Shown here one piece after another: positions 1 to 11,560 of a DNA stretch of 64,000 bases (positions are counted from its first letter, which is position 1; each line of letters begins with the position of its first letter). The translations under genes were made by a program, and so were the position numbers. This DNA is from Tubiluchus corallicola. Its lineage: Eukaryota; Priapulida; Priapulimorpha; Priapulimorphida; Tubiluchidae. The stretch is from contig JAQGDQ010000083.1 in assembly GCA_030141605.1 (NCBI GenBank), forward strand, positions 124,001 to 188,000. The letters run 5' to 3'. The notes beneath the pieces were generated by a model. It searched no databases. It worked only from the letters and a program-made list of their open reading frames with translations, and had not been told where the DNA came from.

Positions 1-1517
1 TTAATTAAAATGTGTGATAGTCATACTTCATATACATTTTAAGCAGATTATATGGATACATCCATTTTATTCAAAGTAAGGTTATGAAAGCCATAACAAA
101 TATTTCATTTTGCTGAGTAAATAGTCTATTAGTTTATAAATTATAGATTGGTAGAGTGAAGCCATTTCTATTAGTTTATAAATTATAGATTGGTAGAGTG
201 AAGCCATTTCTTGATTCCCACATTGTTTTAAGTAGACATTTAAAAGGCAATGAACTCAGTAATTGTTGCTGCTGCCTTTCCCACTGCTACTGTTCTACAG
301 TTATAAGTACTAGTATACTACTATTACATTGAACGCTCGCAGGTGCAGATAAAAAAACTAAAAAACAACATGTTAATGTTGGCCTAACAAACTTTGTGAC
401 AATAGGGTGGGCAAAGCATGTAGGAGGGGATTAATAATTATGATTCTCATGCCTAAGGCCGACAGTAAAAATACTTCTGTTTCCATCTAATCACCCGGGT
501 AATTTTATAATTGTTTTTGTATGTTCATATACTGACACACTCATGTAAAATAGTATTTTTTTAAATTTCAAATCTTCTTCTTCCCAGCTTTTCCCTATTA
601 AGTCTCACCGACTCATTCTTTTTAATTTCAAATGTAAAATGCAATAATTATTATTTCAGCGAGGATGCATCCATGTTTTTTGGGTTGCCAAACTCTCCAG
701 GGTTGCCATTTTGTATGATGCTGATTACTGTATTGGAGGCTAGAACGTATAATTTTTTCTGCCTAATCAGCATATTAATGGCTATTAACGCCCGAGTAGT
801 ACTGCCGCTTAGGCGTGATTATCAGATCATATATTTGTACTATACAAAAAAGAGACTACATGATAATTGATACTGTACGACAGTTTAGTAATGTGAAACA
901 AAAAGCTAAAAATCAAAGCGTGATAAATGTGCATTGAAAAAATTTAAAGCATTACTACTAACCAGTGGAAAGTAAACAAACTTCAATTTCAAATGAAATT
1001 GATATTCCACGATTCACATTCACAAAGCTTTAAAAAAAAATTTTCTTCCCTTCCTGCTGCCATCTTTTGAGTTGATGAGGTAAGACAGAAACAATTTTTT
1101 TGTGGCTGGCTTAAGTTACACCGACGTGAACTCAGTGATGAGGGCACCCTCAGAACCAGACTATACCTGCAACTGTTTTTGCTATTCTGGTCATTCCATG
1201 AGTAAGCTTCATCTAGAAACCATCCAAATCCTTGATGAGAGCAGAAGTCAGATAATGTGTTTGTACGAGCATCCACTCTGTCGTACAGAGTGGCAGGTTT
1301 AAGTCAACTGTAAAATAGATAATGCGTTAGCACAACCCACCCTTTAGTTGATTCTTTGAATTGCCTTATTTCTCTCCGTAATGTAGTATTTTAATTCAAG
1401 TCATTGATTCGTCTTATAGGTTTGGTTGGCCATTTTGAAATGTTACATGCTTGCGTAGATTTTGTTAAGCTATCACAGTTGCACCATAATACATGTACAG
1501 TGTTTACGTAATTATAG
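1..1517. other. Probable MTA intron or upstream sequence, no exon recognised
   Basis: The first recognisable MTA exon begins at 1518 behind a splice acceptor and in mid-codon, so this stretch is most likely intron. I looked for the MTA parts that should lie upstream (BAH, ELM2, SANT, GATA zinc finger and the first RBBP-binding region) and saw none; they should lie before the window. Two short open frames at 989-1302 on opposite strands resemble nothing I know. The only structure is the 42 bp tandem duplication listed separately. Confidence 0.5.
126..210. repeat. 42 bp tandem duplication (2 copies)
   Basis: A 42 bp unit starting at 126 is repeated directly at 168 and ends near 209-210. The copies look identical, so the duplication is recent. 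It lies upstream of the first MTA exon seen. Confidence 0.85.
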
Positions 1518-4500
1518 GCAAGATGGTTGCTAAGAAGCGATCAGGAACAGACGACATTGTGGCACGCTTGGGAATAGATTTATCAACTGGCAAACCAGAC
1601 GTTCTTACCGGAGGAACTGCAACTAGAGAGTCTCGGGACACGCCCGTCAAGCCCGCTGCGATAATGCCTCGGGAGGACCGCGTATCACGTAAGCTTGTCA
1701 ATTAATTTGAAGGATGTTGCCACCTCTAATTTTTGAAACACGAATACTAGACAAGTAAGGGGAAATTTCACATCATTATGTTTCATCAAATAAGAACTTT
1801 GTTTTCAATAGTGAGCGTAGCTTATCCATCTAGAAAGCTGTCTTGGCTGATGAGATTGCTTGTGTGGTTGACTTAGTCAGTCTTAAGGAAGTACTTTGAC
1901 TAAATGCAAGCAAAAGCTTTACATTTGTCGAAGTTCATTCATGGACTGGGCCATTGTAAACTGTAAATTTCTGTATTTAGCTTTCCAGTTTTTCGTAGAA
2001 TTCACTCGATTCCTAGACAAAACGTAGCTTATCTAAGAAGGTAAAAGAACCTTACTGGGAGTTCAAGATGCTTAGTGCAGCTTGATTTTTCCTATGACTT
2101 GGAGCATCATTTAACGTTTGCTGCATTGCATTGCATTGGTGATTGCAATTCTTACATTTATTTCAGAGCGTAAAAGTGCCAGGCCTGCTCGTTCTGTAAC
2201 TGATCCACTGCAGAGAATGTCTGAAATGGTTACAGGTGGCAGCACAGGTATTGGTAACTTGGCACCCACCATCATGAAGAAACGTGCATTTGATCATGCA
2301 GGTGGTGATGGTAAGTTTCCTTAGATTAGTTTCTTGGAATGTGATATTGAGTAGATCAGTCTGGTGCTTGAAATTAAAGTGGAATAACGAGCAGTTTTAA
2401 ATCCCAAAAAACTTGCCACACAAAGTTATAGCACTTTGCATCATGCTTAGTTGAAAAATGTATGTAAGTGGGAAAGAAAATTGTAGTGTTCTCGCCACCA
2501 ATTGGTAAAATGTCATTGGCTCACCCTTCAAGTTTGCACTTCTAACTCGCCAAAAAAAACTTATTTTTAATCTTTTTGACAAGTTTCAGCAATTTGTACC
2601 TTTGTTCAGTTAGTGAAATGTGCGCTACGAATGCTCTGATTATTTTTTCAACTTATTTTAAATGACCTGCCATTAAAATGGCTGTACCTGATGGTCGTCG
2701 CGGGAGTTTTCAAGTTTTATCTAGCGATGCTGCTAATACAAGCTCTGTACGCAATAAGACAGCATGTAGGTGATACAAAATTTCAAGGTGATTTTTTTAG
2801 TTTTATGTAAGTAAAGTTTTTTGTCCTTTAAGTAAGTTTATTGTCTGATTAATCATTTTGACTAAAGTAAAATTAAAACGGCAAGGTTGGTACGATAAAC
2901 AGACGATAAAATAATTGTTTTGTTTTTTTAAAAATAAACATGTTTTCTATCTCTTGCGTACACAACCACAATTTTACATGGGACCAACACCATTCTATGG
3001 AGGAAGAAATACTGAGTCGAGAGAAAAAAATTCAAATTATTATCACACTAATTATCATCTGAATATTTTAAATAATTTATTGAATGAAAGTGTATTTATC
3101 AGAGTGCATGGTCATTACGTACAAAATGCCAAAAAGAAATATAAGTACAAATTGATACATAACATATTATAAAACAACATCAAACCCTGATGTATGCCAT
3201 AAACCCAACTATACATACACAAGTAACACTTTAACAAAATCAGGTAACAATAAAATGTATAAATATTAAATTCCGTAAATCCTTCCTATTTAGAAAACGT
3301 TTGCGTATTAAATTACAAACAACTAGTAATGTTTTTTGATTGCCACTTCCTGCCGAAAACAAGTGTCTGTCATCATTATTCATAGATGTAAAGGCAGGAC
3401 ATTTAAGCTTAAAATATCAGTGAAACTTTTTCTCCATTTTGTTTATCACATTGATTAGACTTATCCAGTAGCCAATTATTTATACCGATTATATTCTACA
3501 GATTATATTTATACCAATGGGCTATTTGCCAAGTTCGCCCTGTACTGCGCTCGTATTAAATTTATTGCTAACTCATAGAATAAATCTACAAAATTTTGTA
3601 TTTAAGCTCCCGGCTTCTATTATCGTAAGCAGCAGTTACATTGTTATTAAAGATTTCAGCTTAAAATGAGTGCCCCACCCCTCACTGCCATTAATACTGT
3701 ACTATTAGATAAATGAAGGGTTGTGTTTGGGATTAGCTCGTATTGAATTAACTTAGTGTTAAGATTTTGTAATTTTTTATTCCATTTAGCGTTCAGATCA
3801 TTTATCATCGATTAAAAATTGTTTTTATGCTTTATGTTCCCAAGTACTTATAAATTTTTTGCCTTCAAAGTAAAACCTACATTTTCAATAATTGTCCGAA
3901 ACTTGAACGATGAGATGTTCCTTAGGATGCTTTTGCGCTAGAACATGTCAACGATTTTGTCCAAACTCTGTCAAGCATTTATCAGATTCTGTTAAGTGAG
4001 CACTAATGGACAGAGGATAAAAGACTGACCTGAAGACAGATGGAAAACTGCAAATCAATGTACAACTATTAACCAGCCTCTTGTCGAAAACTTACATGTT
4101 CCTTCTTGGCTTGTCAATACATTGGCAATCGCTTATCAGTTTTTCTTAAGGACCATGAGAAGATGTAGTTGAGGTTTGACAAAAATAGCCAACCAATCCG
4201 CTGTATTTAATCAATAATTGAAAAAGACGGCAAAGAAACCTTATACGAGGTGACCATCATGTTGCTGAAAACTGAATATATTTGTTTCTGTATGACACGT
4301 TTCATTGCATTGTACCAAGTAGCAAAGAAATGCTAGATGATGATCTAGTCAGGGGTCAAGTGACGGTCATAATGAAAAATGCAATAGGTTACAGAGGAAA
4401 ATGACTGTTGCTCATTGTTACAGAATTTTCTTGTTTAAAGGGGAGTACGTACACTCAACGTAATTGTTAGTTGGATTGAATTGTGAATTGGATTATATTC

Positions 4501-5208
4501 AGTTGAACACAGTCGATAAAATGTTCGATTCTCGGCTTTACATTTTTACATTTCTTACATTTACAAGTTTAATTTCCCAAGTTATTTTAGTGATTGTCTG
4601 CAAACCATTGTCCAGTGTTGACAGTTATATTAAAGATGCTGTAAGCCTCTTATTAGGTACATGATATTGCAAATTAATGTCACATCGCCCATAACAGTCA
4701 TTGCTTTTTTGTTTTAATAGGTCATCCAGCAAAGCGTCCTGTGTTGGCTCCTAGTCCTCAGACTGGGCAAATTCTCCAGCGTCCCAGTGCCGTGTACGGT
4801 GCCCAGCGACTGCAGGCTATGATGGGAATGGGTGCACATGGATTCAACGGACGGGATAAAATCTCGATGAACCGCGCAGGAAAAAGACACTTACTGAACT
4901 GGGTTGAGGCTCCCGATGATGTCTACTTCCATGCTACTGATAATACTAGGTTTGTTACATGGAATTTTTTTACCAGATTTCGTTGACATACTTGTGTTAT
5001 AAACAATAGAAATATTAAAATTTAAAAGCAGTAGATGTATATTCATCGCGTTTTGTATCCTATGCTCGAGCTGTTTCTTATTTTTAGGAAAGTTCGTAAA
5101 CAGTTGACTGGAATCGAACTGAGAAAGATCGCTCGCAAACCGTGGCGAAGAGTGAACGTGAAAACTCCCGGTTTTGGACGCTCGGATCAAGTCGTCATTC
5201 TCGACTAA
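1518..5208 (+). CDS. MTA: MTA family protein (NuRD corepressor subunit), C-terminal part, 4 exons
   Basis: MTA proteins are scaffold subunits of the nuclear NuRD histone-deacetylase/remodelling complex; they bind HDAC1/2 through ELM2-SANT and RBBP4/7 through two motifs. Only the C-terminal part is here. Exons: 1518-1688, 2167-2310, 4721-4949, 5088-5208 (TAA at 5206-5208). Acceptors end in AG and donors start with GT (GTAAGC, GTAAGT, GTTTGT). Phases fit at every junction: C|AG, G|GT, AG|G. Recognition rests on two blocks. Exon 2 has APTIMKKRAFDHAGGDG, matching the SPTILGKRSYEQ region of vertebrate MTA1. Exons 3-4 have LLNWVEAPDDVYFHATDNTR then KVRKQLTGIELRKIARKPWR, matching MNWIDAPGDVFY and the basic C-terminal RBBP4-binding helix. 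The protein ends VVILD, like the IVIED end of MTA1, which works as a SUMO-interacting motif (inferred here). Exon 1 (KMVAKKRSGTDDIV and onward) is weakly conserved. The N-terminal exons are upstream of the window. Confidence 0.9.
2311..4720 (+). other. Large MTA intron (2410 bp)
   Basis: This intron separates the two best-conserved MTA exons. It starts GTAAGT at 2311 and ends with a T-rich tract and TTTTAATAG before 4721. It is AT-rich. I see no nested gene, SINE promoter box or tandem array. Short open frames at 2915-3172 and 4464-4664 have no recognisable content. Confidence 0.7.
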
Positions 5209-6600
5209 TTTAAACCCATTACTTGTAATGCAAGCTTAGTCGTGGCTACACCACTTAACTCTTCCCTTTTCCATATAGCTATAGTTGTGTAAATAATTTT
5301 AATTTTAGCATTTTCTGCAAAGGTGATGGCACAGAGTGTCATATGCCAGGCTCTTATTCAAACCTGTTCTGTTATTGGGGATGACCACAATTTGTCTCAC
5401 AAATTGCTTGAAATGTGCAGTATTTAGGATAAGATCCGAGAAGCTTTCCAAACAATAGGGGGGTCATAGTCCATTTCTTGAAGAATAGTTCCTGTATAAG
5501 TTGATATTATAAAAAATTACTTTTAAGTCTGAAGCAATAGACTAGGGATATTTTCGTAACTTCTAAACAGATCTGTACTAAGAAATTAAGTTCCTAGAAA
5601 ACACTGTGTGCCACTAGTGAAATGTTGGTTACATCTGTATATAACCTTGAAGAATACTAATGATTTTTGGTTTAGATGACTTGATTTAAGCACAGTTTTT
5701 GTATTACTGTTGCACATATGTTTTCTATGTGTCTTTATCAAGCACTCATATGGCCTGCATTTATGTTTGTGGTTGTATTTTAGGGGATACATGTTATTTG
5801 ATTTCATTGAAAATGCACACACAGGTCTAGGTTCAGGGTATCCTATTACGGATTACACTCAGTAATCAAATCAATATGGGGACCTATGTAATCTATTGCG
5901 TATGTAATATTGTCTGAAATTGTCTTCAGTCTTGCAAGGTGTATTTGATGTCTCAGTCATCTTTATTATCATGTCAGCACAATAATACACGTATTTTTGG
6001 TTGTCAGAAATGACGAATATTTTCAATTTGATTGTATTTATTTGAACGTATTTTGCTTTCCATTTCTTTCTACTGATGCTTTTACAAGCTATCTCTCTGC
6101 TGACTCGCAATAGTAAAATCTGTCTTTATTATATTATACATGTCATAGCATAATCAGAATTATATACATCAAGCCATATTATATTATACGTCATAGCATA
6201 ATCAGATTACTTACATAATCAGAATCAAGCCACGTCATCATGGTCCCAGAAAACATCATAAGCTTTTGTGGTTTTTCTAATGTTTCGTAAAGAGGAAACC
6301 CGTGTAGTTTATTCAGAAGCTTCTAATTAATTTGAGTTCTTAAGTGAACGTAACTGATTTTTTAGTAAGAGACAAATGACAATAATATGAGTTGAAGGCA
6401 AACTCAAAAAGACTAATGCTGAATATTTTGAAAAAACATGTTGATTTTCATGTGTCCGACATACCAATTAAATAATATATAAATTAAATCTGTACTTGTA
6501 TATTGTCTAAATTTGTCACTTTTTGCATTTTTGGAAAAATGTTGAAGTTTCAAACTGGTACATAATACATAAAAGTGTGAGAAATAAAGCTATGTCTGAG
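5209..6600 (+). other. Probable MTA 3' UTR
   Basis: No coding sequence follows the MTA stop codon. The stretch is AT-rich and holds a local imperfect duplication near 6140-6220 (a TATATTATAC...TCATAGCATAATCAGA motif appears twice). The clearest canonical poly(A) signal, AATAAA, is at 6583-6588, just before the MITE that begins at 6611, so a 3' end near 6600 is plausible. ATTAAA variants near 6468 and 6484 are alternatives. The 3' end is inferred. Confidence 0.4.
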
Positions 6601-6610
6601 CACTAAATTC

Positions 6611-7226
6611 TTAAAGCAAAACTGGACCCAATCTTAAACTGTAGGTCAAAACAAACTACTCTTTAAAATATTCAAAGGAAACATACTTTTTTTCAAAAGT
6701 GACTTACGTGAAACAATTATTACCACCACACAAACACAATTTCGCTTTCGCGTCACTAGTTCCTTGCTGTTTGCCATTCGTAGTTGGATGGGCAGTAGCG
6801 TCTGTATTTCGGAAATACATTGTACAAAAACAGGTGCTGTACCTATCAGTTTACATGTGTTAGTTTGTGACAAACTACACACGTTAGACAGCTTATGTGT
6901 GAGCACAGAGGTGAATTTGAAATGTGAATTTTTATCTTAGAGCTTGCCTAATTTTAGTACAGCACACTGAAATCTTACAGTAGCACTGTACTTCAATTTT
7001 CGCTTTAACAAACTGTGCAACGTACTCATGGAAAGATTTTGTTGTTGAAAATTATTTTAGTTTGTGATGTCATGAATAGTTGTGCTCGTCTGCCGTTAAT
7101 TAAGTTTAAAATCTATTACTTGGTTATCAGAAACAATTTTCGCAGTATTAACTCTGTTAAAATGCATACTTTTTATCTGACCTGAAAATGGAGCAATATA
7201 TGAAGAATTATCCTGTTTTCCTTTAA
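6611..7226 (+). mobile_element. MITE family A, copy 1 (TTAA-flanked, ~616 bp)
   Basis: Non-coding element starting TTAAAGCAAAACTGGACCC and ending TCCTGTTTTCCTTTAA. The ends are imperfect inverted repeats just inside TTAA at both sides. Similar copies sit at 37072-37683, 48090-48674 and (partial) 50313-50709, all in the same orientation. Shared internal blocks include GACTTACGTGAAA...ATTATTACCACC, a GTTGGA(T/C)GGGCA(C/G)TAGCG stretch, AAACAGGTGCTGT and CACTGTACTTCAATTTTCGC. TTAA flanks suggest a piggyBac-like mobiliser, but no transposase is present and that link is inference. Confidence 0.8.
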
Positions 7227-7365
7227 CATTGGCCTGTAAATTAAAAACCTGATACATTAGCATTGGCTCTGAATTGCACATTAGAATTGATCATAAGACG
7301 TCCTCTTTTATACAAATAGTAAATTTTTTCCTTCCTATTGGCACCCTCATTGAACGCCTAGGCAT

Positions 7366-7620
7366 TTATTATTAGTAGTAGTAGTATTTTATTTCTCATT
7401 AAAATGATTCATTGTTTTTACAATAAAACTGAGTAAGCCTCAACATTATAGTCATAATGTTAAAATAATAACACTGTTTCACGACAAATGTGTCTAAATG
7501 CAAACAAAAAAGTATAAAACGATTATTTAATTATACGGAATATATCAGAGAATGTAATATCCAATAAGGACATTCACAAACATACAAACTTTTCATATTA
7601 AATTTCACATAACATTTGCA
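7366..7620 (-). mobile_element. LINE 3' UTR fragment
   Basis: Related in sequence and order to the 3' UTR of the LINE at 41215-42146: shared blocks include TCATTAAAATG, AATAAAA(C/T)TGAGTAA, CCTCA and ATGTTAAAATAA. On the minus strand it ends with AATAAAATACTACTACTACTA, a poly(A)-signal-like motif running into a short trinucleotide tail, as is typical of CR1/L2-like LINEs. Only the 3' untranslated part is present, consistent with 5' truncation. Confidence 0.65.
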
Positions 7621-7657
7621 TTATTTTATTGAAGGAAATTTGCTATGAAAATGTGAA

Positions 7658-8970
7658 GTGTACACAGACGGCTTGGTTCTGCATGTACAATGTTTAGAGT
7701 ATTTGCCACAGTGTGGCGCTGTATCTGATTACAGCTTCGTTGATTCAGCCAGAGGAGGTTTCAACATTCATTCGCTGAAGCCGGAAGCTAAGCATCTTCA
7801 CCTGAGCGCAACAGGTGCAATCAGCAGACGACGAAATGCTCACTGGCGAGTTAACAAAACAACAATACGACATAAGGTCCAGTTGATTAAAAGTGACCGC
7901 AGGGCGACGTTTTGTCAAAGATTGCTAGAACTTCATGCTTGTTGAAAATACGTTAATTTGGTAACCCTACCTTCATAGCTGTAAGCTGGCATTGCTGTCT
8001 AATGGTGGATGGGAAAAATTCTTGGCGGAAATGTTATAATTTTTTTACGGTAAGTGTTTTTAGTTTTACCAAACGACATACATCATGATACATGTGACTA
8101 ACTTTGTGGGAATTTATCTAAAATGTGTCTGGAATTATGTAAAATTATGCAGAATTGCGTGCTTGACTGTAGCGCGCAGTATTATACGATTTTTCTGTGG
8201 TGCGAAATGTCTATCTATACTACTGTTACGCAAGTCATTAATTTAAGTTACCTCCAGGAAGAGAAGACTCATAATATGTGATCATATCCTGTTCCAGGGA
8301 TATATTAATAACGATGCTGCATGCCATTGAATCGATGAAAGCTGCTCCACAATTATGAGTAAAAAGCGCAATAATATGTACATTCATAATATGACTTTTT
8401 GTTATTTGCTGCAGTGTTTATGCTATTAGAACAGGAGCAGCAAGTCGCTTTCAAAAAAGTGCAAAATTATTATCGTTTACCCGATTGACCTGTAATTTTA
8501 TTAAGCCATTCTGGAAATGGGAATTTAGGAAGTGGGCTCGTTTTTTAAAGAGCTGAGCTAACAGTTTATAGGCTGTAATTAATTCCTAAGTTAACTGCAC
8601 GTTAAAAATGTTGAAATAACATTACAGTTACCGCATCCTCAAAAAGTGGTGAAACTCGGACACAACCGATCATTTAAAGGACAAGAAAAGACCAGCTGCA
8701 TGTTGAGTATGAAATGTCTAGGTGGAAAAGTTATACCACATTTCCAAGATCTTATTTGTATGTAATGCTCACGTTTGCAGTTCAACACGAAAGTTCGGTG
8801 GAGATTTTAATTGCCGTGCAACGCTGAAACGCAGAATAGTTCGCCTTTAGATTGGCACGAAGCTTTTTTTGCGCTGTGAGCTATTCGAATAAAGATGCAG
8901 GGTAGCTATTGCTTACTTGCGTCACGTGACCTGTGATACTGCCGACTCACTGAATAAGACAAGGCAGCAT
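7658..8970. other. Unassigned intergenic stretch
   Basis: A 95-codon open frame (7658-7945, + strand) has no recognisable domain and starts at a non-ATG codon, so I do not call it a gene. At 8674 the sequence TTAAAGGACAAGAAAAG matches the inverted end of MITE family B (52456-52472), but no partner end was found. Otherwise the stretch is AT-rich with no feature I can support. Confidence 0.3.
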
Positions 8971-8978
8971 GCTTTCTT

Positions 8979-9335
8979 TGATTTTGTTCACGGTATATAT
9001 TAATGATCTACTACATAAGCTAAAAAAGCAGATTAGAATGTTACTTGCTAAACCAATTTGTCGGGGCGACTGGTTACGCGGACGACGTAACTCTCCTTGC
9101 TCCGTCTGTAAATGCTTCAAAAAAGATGATTAAAAGATGCAGGGAGTTTGCCACCGAAAATGATTCTATTCAGAAAATGAAAACATGCTAATGTAACTAA
9201 TATTGAAATTAATGGAAAAGTATTAAAATGGCACGATAGTGTTAATCACTTAGGGCGTATTGTCACCTATGATTTAAATCAATCACTGGATGTCATATAT
9301 TTCAAAAGTGGCTTTACAGCTGCTAATTCACTTTC
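8979..9335 (+). mobile_element. Degenerate CR1/L2-like LINE reverse transcriptase fragment
   Basis: Remnant of a non-LTR retrotransposon ORF2. One frame reads ILFTVYINDLLHKLKK (8980-9030), the RT palm block with the family's INDL motif. After a frameshift, 9072-9170 reads GYADDVTLLAPSVNASKKM, with the catalytic YADD box at 9075-9086. After another frame change, about 9188-9330 reads NIEINGKVLKWHDSVNHLG and on to FTAANSLSSFF, the post-palm 'HLG' region of these elements. At least two frameshifts plus stop codons show it is dead. Its end abuts the tRNA-derived SINE at 9359. Confidence 0.85.
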
Positions 9336-9358
9336 ATCCTTTTTTAACTGTTACTTAC

Positions 9359-9600
9359 CGGGTGGTGTAGCTCAATGGTAGCGTGCTCGCTTCTCACTCC
9401 GGAGGTCACGGGTTCAACTCCCGACCGAGTCATACCAAATACTTGAAAATGGTACCGCTGGTTCTTCAACCAAGCACACGTACTTATCGTAGTACGTGGA
9501 CCACCTTGAACGGGTAATCGGGACCATCTTGAAAAGTATTGAGTTACTTAAGGTGATATCCCTGGACTATGTCCTAAACGAAATTATTATTATTACTAAT
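9359..9600 (+). mobile_element. tRNA-derived SINE, copy 1
   Basis: A tRNA-like head carries a pol III A box (GTAGCTCAATGGTA, ~9367-9380) and B box (GGTTCAACTCC, 9411-9421) about 45 bp apart. The body runs to TATGTCCTAAACGAAATT and an ATT-rich tail. A second copy at 11561-12200 shares head, body (AATGGTACCG(C/A)TGGTTCTTC) and tail, which shows a family rather than a tRNA gene. The anticodon arm does not fold as a functional tRNA. The partner LINE is unknown. Confidence 0.8.
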
Positions 9601-10304
9601 AACTAATAAATCTGCTTTAATGAAATTGTTATCTTCATATTTTTTGCTATACATTTTTCTATGGTAGCTCAATATTTGAGTTAACAGACAATAACGATCC
9701 ATTAGCAATGGAATATAGAAAAATTTTACGCCGTGTTTTTCCAAGGAATTCTCATTGTAGTATGACAACATGCTTTGCAGACACGTATCCTCTTACAAAG
9801 ATAATTGTTAAACGTGCTCTGAATCTATCGAAATCAATTGATAACTCTAAAAATGAACTCTTGCGTGCATTGTCAGTCTTAAATACTCAGAATAGCTTAA
9901 CAACGTTGGGAAAGAATAAAATTTTTCTACGTTATTATGACAATAATTATGGTTGCAATGATCGGATTAGTAGTAGCACGTGAATTTTATTGAACGTTGA
10001 ACAACGAAATATTAATACCCGAATTTACGTACGATGAAATTGAAACTATGTATCTAACACTTTTGTTCAATTAATTAATTACTTTAGTAATTTACATTGC
10101 TACCATCATACTAACTTGTCAATGTATGGCATTATAATATGCAAATAAATGTATATATAGATGATATATAAATAATATATATATATATAGCAGTTTTTGA
10201 GGTGAAAATTCTTTTCCCTTGAGCTAACTGGTCTGTGAATGAATATTATGACAGTACTTGTATTATACTAAAATATCTGAAATAGATCCATTATGAATTA
10301 CAAG
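9601..10304. other. Intergenic, no gene recognised
   Basis: Short overlapping open frames on both strands (9574-9983) show no family resemblance and no splice context. An AT dinucleotide run sits near 10158-10190. I see nothing else to support. Confidence 0.35.
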
Positions 10305-10382
10305 TTATTATTATTATTACTACTGCTGCTGCTGCTGCTGCTGATGCTGCTACTGCTACTGCTACTGCTACTGCTACTGCTG

Positions 10383-10445
<63 letters not shown>

Positions 10446-10459
10446 TTTTTATTGTTATT
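10305..10459. repeat. (CTA/CTG)n trinucleotide microsatellite
   Basis: About 155 bp of CTG then CTA triplets after a short TTA run. A Leu-only open frame spans it, caused only by the lack of stop codons in these triplets. Confidence 0.95.
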
Positions 10460-11560
10460 CAGTCTGATGCAAAAAGTAAGTCTCCATCTAGCAACCGTAG
10501 TGACTTACATTAACAAATTTAGGTTATTTATCGCTAAGCAACTGACCCAGGCTCCAGCTGGCATTGAAAGCAAGAATGTATGGCGCGTCTGATTTCACGA
10601 TGTGTTTTCACTAAGTGTTGTAGTTACAAAAATATACAAAAACAATACAAACTCTGTATACAGGTTTTCTAGTAAAGCCGATGAGCAAAGTACAGTTTAG
10701 AACCTGTAAACATTCATCATCGTATCATTATAGTTTATTCCCATTACGACTATGTTCAAAAATCAAAATCAATTTATTTCACTCCAGCAATACATATACA
10801 ATACATCAACGTACAAAATTATTGAAAAAAAAGAAACAGTATAGGTTAAAAAACGTTGATGAAGTCAAATTAACCAAATAAAAGAGTTGCTGTATGACAC
10901 CTTGAAAGCTTGGCTTGTTGAGGTGACAGGAAATGAGAGAATGAAAGAATGGTTGGGGCAAGAAGAAATGATGGAATGGAAAAAAATAGTAAGATTAGGG
11001 ATAGGAAGAAGGAAAAGAGGAGAAGAAACAACCACATGTTGTAGTGGACAGGGAGAATTCTAAAATAAAAGAAATCTGCTCTCAATACAGGTAAACATAG
11101 CAGTGAATCCAGCAAAAAACTAACACTACTATGCTGATAGCTTGTCAATAGTAAACATGATTAACAAAATACGTTACACACACATTCACAATTCAGCACC
11201 ACTTCCAGTTCCAATGTAAACATTGGAGTCGAATCAGCTTTTTATTAAGTAATTTATTAAGCATCGAAACCAAAAATTATAATAACTTCCATACCCTACT
11301 TGGAACTTCATAATAACTTTAATGCCTTACTACTGCCACGTTAACTGTTGCTAGTTCGCAATATGAGTGCCTAATTTGAAATCGCAGAGGATTATCATTC
11401 ATGAAAGGTTCTCTTCCTACCAGCACCACACCATCTACAAAAGTTGCCCCTGTTGTTTGGTGTAGTTCAGTCGTTCTGTTGAAAACGTCCTCCTTGTGTT
11501 ATTTAGCTGTGCAGTTACACTGCTGCTAGATGGAACATTATTGACTTGTCTATAGTTATT
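10460..11560. other. Intergenic, no gene recognised
   Basis: A purine-rich stretch at 10910-11060 gives a Leu/Phe-rich open frame on the minus strand (10870-11148) with no domain. Nothing else is recognisable. Confidence 0.35.

Noticed and set aside
7658-7945. 95-codon frame of protein-like composition
   Set aside because: Non-ATG start, no domain, no splice sites that link it to a gene.
9359-9432. Functional tRNA gene
   Set aside because: A and B boxes are good but the anticodon and acceptor stems do not pair, and a second copy shares a long non-tRNA body.
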